From: an uncultured Pseudomonadota bacterium
GTDB taxonomy: Bacteria; Pseudomonadota; Gammaproteobacteria; Burkholderiales; SG8-39
Reading direction: 5' to 3'
Length of the DNA stretch: 64,000 nt
Assembly: GCA_903829815.1 (NCBI GenBank)
Contig: CAIKRR010000057.1
Coordinates: 1-64,000, forward strand
Made by a program: the position numbers and the translations under genes. Positions within the stretch are counted from its first letter, which is position 1. The number at the start of each line of letters is the position of its first letter. Below, piece after piece: positions 57,786 to 64,000 of this stretch. The notes under the pieces are model-generated. The model worked only from the letters and a program-made list of their open reading frames with translations, was not told where the DNA came from and searched no databases.

Positions 57786-59417
57786 ATGATGGCTGACACG
57801 ATCGAGAAGAACACCGAGCAGGGCAATGACGCGCTTGTGGCGCAGCATGTGATCGGCATCGTCGGTGCGGGCGTGATGGGCCGGGGCATTGCCCAAGTGG
57901 CCGCACAGGCAGGCTTCCGGGTGCTGATGCACGACAGCCAGGCGGGCGCGGCCGACCGCGCTCGCTCGGCGATCGGCGACACCCTGGCACGCCTGGTCGA
58001 GCGCGGCCGGATGAGCGATGACGCGCGCGAACAGACCCTGGCACGCCTCACCCCGGTGACGAGCGTGGGCGAACTCGCCCCCTGCACGGTCGTGATCGAG
58101 GCCATCGTCGAGGCGCTCGAACCCAAACGCGCCCTGTTTCGCGAACTCGAAACGATCTGCTCACCCGATTGCATTCTCGCCACCAACACATCGTCCCTGT
58201 CGGTCACGGCCATCGCTGCTGCCTGCGAACACCCGCACCGGATGGCCGGGTTTCACTTCTTCAACCCGGTGCCCCTGATGAAGGTGATCGAGGTGGTCGA
58301 TGGTGCCCTCACGGCGCGCGCCGCGGGTGACACGCTGATGGCGATTGGCCGCTGCTTCGGGCACACCCCGGTAAGGGCCCAGGACACGCCCGGCTTCATC
58401 GTCAACCATGCCGGACGTGCCCTGGGCACCGAGGGACTGCAGATTCTGCGCGAGGCAGTGGCCGACTACCCGGTCATCGATCAGATCCTGCGCGAAGCTG
58501 CCGGCTTTCGCATGGGTCCGTTCGAACTGCTCGATCTCATCGGCCTGGATGTCTCGCATGCCGTGATGGAGTCGATCTACCGTCAGTATTACGAAGAACC
58601 GCGCTATCGCCCCTCGCCCATCGGCACCCAGCGGGTATCGGCCGGCCTCTACGGTCGCAAGTCGGCGCGCGGCGGTTTCTACCAGTACGAAAAAGGCGTG
58701 CCGCTGACAAGGCCTGAGGCGCCAGCGCCGACACCGGCCGCCGACTCGCCCGCCTTCTGGGTGAGCACGAAGGGCGGTGGCGCCGCGCTGCTCGCACTGG
58801 TCGAGCAACTGGTCGAGCAACGGGTCGAGCAACGGGTCGGACACACTGGGGCTGGTCAAGAGGCCGCGGGACAGGCGAGCGCGCTGCGGCTCGATCGGGG
58901 TTTGCGCCCGGCGCCCGATTCGATCTGCCTCGTTGCTCCTCTGGGCGAAGACGCCACGAGCGCTGCGCTTGCCGAAGGTCTCGACCCCCGGCGAACCGTA
59001 GCGGTGGATACGCTCTTTTCGCTCCAGAGTCGGCGCACCCTGATGACAACCCCGGTCACCTTGCCCGAGGTACGCAGCGCCGCCCACGCGCTCCTCGCCG
59101 CCGATGGGGTCAGGGTGAGCCTGATTCGCGACAGCGCAGGCTTTGTTGCCCAGCGTGTTGTTGCACTGGTGATCAATATCGGCTGCGAGATCGCGCAGCA
59201 ACGCGTCGCCGAACCCGCCGATATCGATCGTGCCGTCACCCTCGGGCTGGGTTATCCGTCAGGCCCGCTCGCCTGGGGTGACTCGCTCGGGGCTGATCGC
59301 GTGCTCGCCATCACCGAAAACCTGCACGCCGCCACCGGCGACCCACGCTACCGCCCCAGCCCCTGGCTGAAGCGTCGAACCCGCCTTGGAGTATCATTAT
59401 TGACCCTTGAGACCTGA
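57786..59417 (+). CDS. 3-hydroxyacyl-CoA dehydrogenase (PaaH-like, two-domain)
   Basis: The 543-residue product opens with the NAD-binding [21 protein letters not shown], then has the catalytic [16 protein letters not shown] and [13 protein letters not shown] segments of 3HCDH and a second, degenerate C-terminal 3HCDH half, as in PaaH/PaaC of phenylacetate breakdown. A linker of about 60 residues between the halves carries a 12-bp tandem repeat. It oxidises (S)-3-hydroxyacyl-CoA with NAD. ATG 57786 or 57789 may be used. No other paa gene is near; glutaryl-CoA dehydrogenase follows on the same strand, which suggests a dicarboxyl-CoA lower pathway. Confidence 0.9.
   Translation: MMADTIEKNTEQGNDALVAQHVIGIVGAGVMGRGIAQVAAQAGFRVLMHDSQAGAADRARSAIGDTLARLVERGRMSDDAREQTLARLTPVTSVGELAPCTVVIEAIVEALEPKRALFRELETICSPDCILATNTSSLSVTAIAAACEHPHRMAGFHFFNPVPLMKVIEVVDGALTARAAGDTLMAIGRCFGHTPVRAQDTPGFIVNHAGRALGTEGLQILREAVADYPVIDQILREAAGFRMGPFELLDLIGLDVSHAVMESIYRQYYEEPRYRPSPIGTQRVSAGLYGRKSARGGFYQYEKGVPLTRPEAPAPTPAADSPAFWVSTKGGGAALLALVEQLVEQRVEQRVGHTGAGQEAAGQASALRLDRGLRPAPDSICLVAPLGEDATSAALAEGLDPRRTVAVDTLFSLQSRRTLMTTPVTLPEVRSAAHALLAADGVRVSLIRDSAGFVAQRVVALVINIGCEIAQQRVAEPADIDRAVTLGLGYPSGPLAWGDSLGADRVLAITENLHAATGDPRYRPSPWLKRRTRLGVSLLTLET
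58799..58834 (+). repeat. In-frame 12-bp tandem repeat, three copies, in the hydroxyacyl-CoA dehydrogenase gene
   Basis: GGTCGAGCAACT (58799-58810) is followed by GGTCGAGCAACG at 58811-58822 and 58823-58834. It encodes VEQL/VEQR units in the linker between the two dehydrogenase halves. Confidence 0.92.
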
Positions 59418-59487
59418 CCGCCGAGCGGGTCGACGCCCTGCCAGACAGCGCGCCCCAAGACTGCTCGTGTCCCTGCCGGAGTCGTGC

Positions 59488-60687
59488 ATGAACGCCCCCC
59501 AATCCAAGCCCCGCAAAGCCGTATTTGACTGGGCCGACCCCCTGCTCCTCGATGCGCAGTTGACCGAGGATGAGCGCATGGTGCGCGACGCAGCACGCGC
59601 CTATTGCCAGGACAAGCTGCAGCCTCGAGTACTGGAAGCCTTCCGGCACGAAAAAACCGATCCGGCGATCTTCCGCGAAATGGGTGAACTGGGTCTGCTC
59701 GGGGCGACCATTCCCACCGAGTATGGCGGTGCCGGCCTGAGCTATGTCTGCTACGGCCTCATCGCCCGGGAAGTCGAACGGGTCGATTCCGGCTACCGCT
59801 CGATGATGAGCGTGCAGTCCTCACTGGTGATGCATCCGATCAACCTGTTCGGCACCGAAGCACAGAAGCAGAAGTACCTGCCGGGCCTGGCTCGGGGCGA
59901 ACTGATCGGCTGCTTTGGCCTGACCGAACCCAACCACGGCTCGGACCCGGCGAGCATGGCCACGCGGGCACACACGGCCGACGGGGGCTATCTGCTCACC
60001 GGCTCGAAGATGTGGATTTCCAACTCCCCCTTCGCTGACGTGTTTCTGGTCTGGGCCAAGACCGACGATGGCATCATCCGGGGCTTCCTGCTCGAAAAGG
60101 GCATGAAGGGATTGAGTGCACCGGCCATCCACGGCAAAGTGGGTCTGCGCGCCTCGATCACCGGCGAGATCGTGATGGACAACGTATTCGCGCCGGCCGA
60201 GAACATGTTGCCTCATGTCACCGGCTTGAAGGGTCCGTTCACCTGCCTCGATTCGGCGCGCTTTGGCATCGCCTGGGGCGCGCTGGGTGCGGCCGAATTC
60301 TGCTGGCATGCAGCACGTCAGTACACACTCGATCGCCAGCAGTTCGGACGCCCGCTGGCAGCCAATCAGCTCATCCAGAAGAAGCTTGCCGACATGCAGA
60401 CCGAGATTACCCTGGCCCTCCAGGGGTGTCTGCGCCTTGGCCGGATGAAGGATGAAGGCACCGCAGCCGTCGAGATCACCTCGATCATGAAGCGAAACTC
60501 CTGCGGCAAATCACTGGACATCGCCCGTGTGGCGCGCGACATGCTCGGCGGCAACGGGATCTCCGATGAGTTTGGCGTCATTCGCCACATGGTCAACCTC
60601 GAAGTGGTGAACACCTACGAGGGCACCCATGATGTCCACGCACTCATCCTCGGCCGTGCCCAGACTGGCATCCAGGCCTTCAGCTGA
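59488..60687 (+). CDS. gcdH: Glutaryl-CoA dehydrogenase
   Basis: The 399-residue acyl-CoA-dehydrogenase-family enzyme converts glutaryl-CoA to crotonyl-CoA and CO2 using FAD. It has the family opening [57 protein letters not shown] and the catalytic Glu in [24 protein letters not shown], the C-terminal sequence typical of GcdH. ATG 59488 gives the family length; the frame is open upstream only as overlap with the preceding gene. It probably works with the 3-hydroxyacyl-CoA dehydrogenase upstream. Confidence 0.93.
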   Translation: MNAPQSKPRKAVFDWADPLLLDAQLTEDERMVRDAARAYCQDKLQPRVLEAFRHEKTDPAIFREMGELGLLGATIPTEYGGAGLSYVCYGLIAREVERVDSGYRSMMSVQSSLVMHPINLFGTEAQKQKYLPGLARGELIGCFGLTEPNHGSDPASMATRAHTADGGYLLTGSKMWISNSPFADVFLVWAKTDDGIIRGFLLEKGMKGLSAPAIHGKVGLRASITGEIVMDNVFAPAENMLPHVTGLKGPFTCLDSARFGIAWGALGAAEFCWHAARQYTLDRQQFGRPLAANQLIQKKLADMQTEITLALQGCLRLGRMKDEGTAAVEITSIMKRNSCGKSLDIARVARDMLGGNGISDEFGVIRHMVNLEVVNTYEGTHDVHALILGRAQTGIQAFS

Positions 60688-60694
60688 TACGGCC

Positions 60695-61297
60695 ATGCCG
60701 GTGCGCTGCGCGTGGGCTCGCCGGGCACCGGACATTGCCTATCACGACACCGAGTGGGGGGTTCCCCTGCACGGTGATCAGGGCCTTTTCGAGTTTCTGA
60801 TCCTCGAGGGCGCACAGGCCGGTCTATCCTGGTCGACGATACTCGATCGCCGCGAGAACTACCGCCGAGCCTTCAATGCGTTTCGGCCGGAAGAAGTCGC
60901 CCGGTACACCGACACTGACGTGGCGCGACTGCTGGGTGATGCCGGCATCGTCCGCAATCGGCTGAAGGTCGCATCGGCCATCAGCAACGCGCGCGCCTTC
61001 ATCGATGTTCAGTCGCGCTGGGGCTCTTTCGACCGTTTTCTGTGGAGCCGGGTCGATGGCACCCCGATCCAGGGCGGTTGGCAATCGCCCGCTGAAGTAC
61101 CCGTTCACACGCCGCTTGCCGTCGAATTGAGTCGCGAATTGCGCGCGCTGGGGTTTCGCTTCGTGGGCCCCACCATCGTCTACGCCTTCATGCAGGCCAC
61201 GGGGGTGGTCAACGACCATCTGACCGATTGCTTTCGATGCGCAGCCCTCGGCGGCTCGTCGCAGCACCAGCCACCGCGCAGGGAGGCCCTGCAATGA
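60695..61297 (+). CDS. tag: DNA-3-methyladenine glycosylase I
   Basis: The 200-residue base-excision repair enzyme removes 3-methyladenine from alkylated DNA. The zinc-snap residues are present: Cys5 (RCAWA) and His17 (AYHDTEWG) near the N terminus, and His and Cys in VNDHLTDCFRC near the C terminus. The active-site Glu/Trp region appears as FEFLILEGAQAGLSWSTIL. ATG 60695 begins 8 bases after gcdH, with no clear ribosome-binding site. The stop overlaps the YqgE-like start (ATGA). Confidence 0.95.
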   Translation: MPVRCAWARRAPDIAYHDTEWGVPLHGDQGLFEFLILEGAQAGLSWSTILDRRENYRRAFNAFRPEEVARYTDTDVARLLGDAGIVRNRLKVASAISNARAFIDVQSRWGSFDRFLWSRVDGTPIQGGWQSPAEVPVHTPLAVELSRELRALGFRFVGPTIVYAFMQATGVVNDHLTDCFRCAALGGSSQHQPPRREALQ

Positions 61298-62148
61298 GAC
61301 TCTGGGTCCTGTGGGCGTTCCAAGGGGTCTGGCTGCTCGCCCGCAGCGTGGTGGCGACAGCGCTTGCCTGCGCTCTGGCCTCCGGGCTTGCCTGTGCGCT
61401 TGAAGCGCAGGCTCAGACAGGTCAGCGACCTGCTCTGCGGGTTGCCGAACCCAGAACACTCGAGGCCACCGGCCAGGCACTGTTTCTGGTGGCGACACGC
61501 CGACTCGCCGACGCACGCTACCGGCGCACGGTCATTCTGATCATCCCGCGCAAGGGCGAGCGACATGTCGGATTGATCATCAACCGGCCGACCAGTCGCT
61601 CGATGGCAAGCCTGTTTCCCGACCATGAACCCTCACGACGGGTTGCCGACCCGGTGTACTACGGCGGCCCGATGTCCGAGGATACGCTGCTTGCGCTGCT
61701 GCGCACCGAGTCGAGCCCCGACCCCCGATCGATCGAACTGCTGCCCGGCCTGTTTCTGCTGCAAGGCGCACCAACCATCGATCAGGTGATCGAAAACACC
61801 CCCAACGATGCACGCTATTACGCCGGCCTCGTGCTGTGGCGCTCAGGCGAACTGCGCTCGGAACTGCGCCGTGGCCTGTGGCAGGTCTGCAGCGCCGATG
61901 TGCACACGCTGTTCCGCAAGGACCCCAGCCGCGTGTGGCGCGAACTGCTCGAACAGACCGAGCGGATCAATGCAGGCATCGATGGCGCCCGACTCGCAGG
62001 CGCCATCGACAGCACTCAGGCCGCCACCTTCTCGGGTATCTTCTCGAACCGCATCGAGCCGCGCTCGAGATGGACCTTCACGGTATCGCGAGCCGCAAAC
62101 CGGCCCTCGAGGAGCGCCTTGGAAAGCGGGTTCTCGAGCTCCGACTGA
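61294..62148 (+). CDS. YqgE/AlgH-family protein with an N-terminal signal peptide
   Basis: The 284-residue product contains the YqgE core: [55 protein letters not shown] and [25 protein letters not shown]. YqgE proteins are usually about 185 cytosolic residues; here a hydrophobic signal-like N terminus (about residues 10-38, ending EAQAQ) is added, and a C-terminal tail after about residue 240 that is encoded antisense to the end of clpB. The function of the family is unclear. The start overlaps tag (ATGA). The tail may be an accident of a lost stop codon. Confidence 0.82.
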   Translation: MRLWVLWAFQGVWLLARSVVATALACALASGLACALEAQAQTGQRPALRVAEPRTLEATGQALFLVATRRLADARYRRTVILIIPRKGERHVGLIINRPTSRSMASLFPDHEPSRRVADPVYYGGPMSEDTLLALLRTESSPDPRSIELLPGLFLLQGAPTIDQVIENTPNDARYYAGLVLWRSGELRSELRRGLWQVCSADVHTLFRKDPSRVWRELLEQTERINAGIDGARLAGAIDSTQAATFSGIFSNRIEPRSRWTFTVSRAANRPSRSALESGFSSSD

Positions 62149-64000
62149 ATCGCCCGCTTGAGCGGTCGAGCACCATAGAGCGGATCGAACCCGGCGCGGG
62201 CCAGTTCACTCAAGGCCTCGTCGGTGACCACAAGCCCGATATCGAGTCTGGCCAGCTTGGCCTCCAGCAGTTTCAACTGGATGCGCGCGATGTTGCGGAT
62301 GTTCTTCTCATCGAGCGACTGGAATACCACCAGTTCGTCGATCCGGTTGACGAACTCGGGCCGGAAGTGCGTCTTGACCTCGGCCAGCACCGCCATCTTG
62401 ATCAGACCGGGCTCGCTGCCTGACATCGCCTGGATCATCTGAGAGCCCAGGTTGGAAGTCATGACCACCACGGTATTGCGAAAGTCGACCGTGCGCCCCT
62501 GCCCGTCAGTCATGCGACCGTCATCCAGCACCTGGAGCAGCACGTTGAACACATCGGGATGGGCTTTCTCGACCTCATCGAGCAGAATCACCGCGTAGGG
62601 CTTGCGCCGCACCGCCTCGGTGAGATAGCCACCTTCCTCGTATCCGACATAACCCGGTGGCGCACCGATGAGACGTGCCACCGAGTGCTTTTCCATGAAT
62701 TCCGACATGTCGATCCGGATCAGATGATCGTCAGCGTCGAACAGGAACCCGGCCAGGGCCTTGCACAGTTCGGTCTTGCCAACCCCGGTCGGGCCGAGAA
62801 AGAGAAAGGAACCATAGGGCCGATTCGGATCAGCCAGCCCGGCGCGCGAGCGACGGATCGCGTCGGATACCAGACGTACCGCTTCCTCCTGACCCACCAC
62901 CCGCTCGCGCAGGCGGTCTTCCATCGCGAGGAGCTTGTCACGCTCACCTTGCATCATCTTGGAGACCGGGATGCCGGTTGCACGAGACACGACTTCGGCA
63001 ATCTCTTCGGCACCGACCTGCGTGCGCAGCAGTCTGGGCCTGCCCCCCTGCGCTCCCGCAGCACTGGCCGTCTCGGCCGAGTGCAGTTGCGCTTCGAGCT
63101 GCGGCACGCGCCCGTATTGCAATTCGGACATTCTCTGCCAGTCGCCCTTGCGGCGCGCAGCCTCCATCTCGAGCTTCACGCGTTCGAGTTCCTCCTTCAC
63201 CGTCTGCGAGCCCTGCACCGCCGACTTCTCGGCTTTCCAGATTTCTTCGAGATCGGCATATTCGAGTGACAGCCGCTCGATCTCCGACTCGATCAGCGCG
63301 AAACGCCGCTGCGATGCCTCGTCGGTCTCCTTGCGCACCGCTTCGCGCTCGATCTTCAACTGGATGAGTCGCCGGTCGAGCTTGTCCATCACCTCAGGAC
63401 GCGAGTCGATCTCCATCTTGATCCGAGCCGCCGCCTCGTCGATGAGGTCGATGGCCTTGTCGGGGAGAAATCGATCGGTGATGTAGCGGTTGGACAGTTC
63501 GGCCGCAGCGACGATGGCCGGGTCGGTGATCTCGACGCCATGATGCACCTCGTACTTTTCCTGCAAGCCGCGCAGGATGGCGATCGTGGCCTCGACACTG
63601 GGCTCACCAACGAGCACCTTCTGAAAGCGCCGTTCGAGCGCCGCGTCCTTCTCGACATACTTGCGATATTCGTCCAGCGTGGTGGCACCGACGCAATGCA
63701 GTTCGCCCCGAGCGAGCGCGGGCTTGAGCATATTGCCTGCATCCATGGCGCCCTCGGCCTTGCCGGCACCCACCATGGTGTGGAGTTCGTCGATGAAGAC
63801 GATGGTCTGACCTTCGTCCAGGGCAAGCTCCTTCAGTACGGCTTTCAGACGCTCCTCGAATTCGCCTCGATACTTCGCGCCTGCAAGCAAGGCGGCCATA
63901 TCCAGGGACAGCACGCGCTTGCCCTTGAGCGACTCGGGCACCTCACCATTGACGATCCGCTGCGCCAGGCCTTCGACGATCGCGGTCTTTCCCACCCCGG
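62016..64000 (-). CDS. clpB: ATP-dependent chaperone ClpB (N-terminal part outside window)
   Basis: About 661 residues are visible, entering within the first Walker A ([16 protein letters not shown]). NBD1 Walker [16 protein letters not shown] is followed by the coiled-coil M domain ([21 protein letters not shown] and on), which distinguishes ClpB from ClpA/ClpC. NBD2 has Walker [16 protein letters not shown] and Walker [17 protein letters not shown]. ClpB with DnaK disaggregates proteins in the cytoplasm. The final 133 bases overlap the convergent YqgE-like gene. About 200 N-terminal residues and the promoter are missing. Confidence 0.97.
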   Translation of the reverse strand, partial: GVGKTAIVEGLAQRIVNGEVPESLKGKRVLSLDMAALLAGAKYRGEFEERLKAVLKELALDEGQTIVFIDELHTMVGAGKAEGAMDAGNMLKPALARGELHCVGATTLDEYRKYVEKDAALERRFQKVLVGEPSVEATIAILRGLQEKYEVHHGVEITDPAIVAAAELSNRYITDRFLPDKAIDLIDEAAARIKMEIDSRPEVMDKLDRRLIQLKIEREAVRKETDEASQRRFALIESEIERLSLEYADLEEIWKAEKSAVQGSQTVKEELERVKLEMEAARRKGDWQRMSELQYGRVPQLEAQLHSAETASAAGAQGGRPRLLRTQVGAEEIAEVVSRATGIPVSKMMQGERDKLLAMEDRLRERVVGQEEAVRLVSDAIRRSRAGLADPNRPYGSFLFLGPTGVGKTELCKALAGFLFDADDHLIRIDMSEFMEKHSVARLIGAPPGYVGYEEGGYLTEAVRRKPYAVILLDEVEKAHPDVFNVLLQVLDDGRMTDGQGRTVDFRNTVVVMTSNLGSQMIQAMSGSEPGLIKMAVLAEVKTHFRPEFVNRIDELVVFQSLDEKNIRNIARIQLKLLEAKLARLDIGLVVTDEALSELARAGFDPLYGARPLKRAIQSELENPLSKALLEGRFAARDTVKVHLERGSMRFEKIPEKVAA

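Overview
The window is GC-rich, gene-dense bacterial DNA. The gene content points to a betaproteobacterium of the order Burkholderiales: five orphan Bug/TctC-type solute-binding proteins, a torF-glnK-amtB unit, and several Rieske-oxygenase aromatic-catabolism islands. I see no tRNA, rRNA, CRISPR array, insertion sequence or integrase. Genes are tightly packed, often joined by 4-base ATGA or GTGA overlaps. This is a reading of sequence only; no searches were run.

Layout. 1-6257: the 3' end of a large repeat-containing surface protein, followed by a TolC-like outer-membrane lipoprotein and two HlyD-type adaptors, one fused to a GAF-like domain; together these look like a secretion module. 6268-7452: a flavin aromatic hydroxylase. 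7774-10689: a sigma-54-type promoter, torF-like porin, glnK, amtB and an intrinsic terminator, forming a nitrogen-controlled unit. 10727-22681: mixed accessory metabolism (Bug proteins, an MetA-type outer-membrane protein, an Old Yellow Enzyme, an HsaA-like flavin monooxygenase, a diiron ferritin-like protein, a luciferase-like oxidoreductase, a di-heme oxidoreductase, 3-hydroxyanthranilate 3,4-dioxygenase and proline iminopeptidase).

22738-24127 is a stand-alone Rieske oxygenase with its own promoter and terminator. 24193-33959 is the most striking segment: an IclR-style inverted repeat followed by an 11-gene, largely translationally coupled operon. It encodes a small HTH-like protein, an ABC ATPase and permease without a binding protein, a Rieske oxygenase, an SDR, a cupin, an alpha/beta hydrolase, an IclR regulator, a ThDP enzyme, an aspartate-dehydrogenase-like enzyme and a two-domain VOC protein. 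It looks like a complete catabolic pathway for an unidentified, possibly nitrogen-containing, substrate.

34004-37418 (minus) pairs a lone TRAP binding protein with a lone molybdenum-hydroxylase large subunit. 37527-38741 is a cyclopropane fatty acid synthase gene broken by one in-frame TAA. 38894-45384 holds lon and, divergently, an mrfA-mrfB-like DNA-repair pair. 45411-52400 carries a metallo-hydrolase, a luciferase-like enzyme, two Bug proteins and a second lone molybdenum-hydroxylase large subunit. 52454-56636 is a phthalate-dioxygenase-type set (MarR regulator, dihydrodiol-dehydrogenase-like Gfo/Idh enzyme, reductase, and divergent Rieske oxygenase) around a 12-bp palindrome. 56659-60687 adds a metallo-hydrolase, a 3-hydroxyacyl-CoA dehydrogenase and glutaryl-CoA dehydrogenase, a possible lower pathway. 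60695-64000 holds tag, an exported YqgE-like protein and, convergent and overlapping, the 3' part of clpB, which runs off the window.
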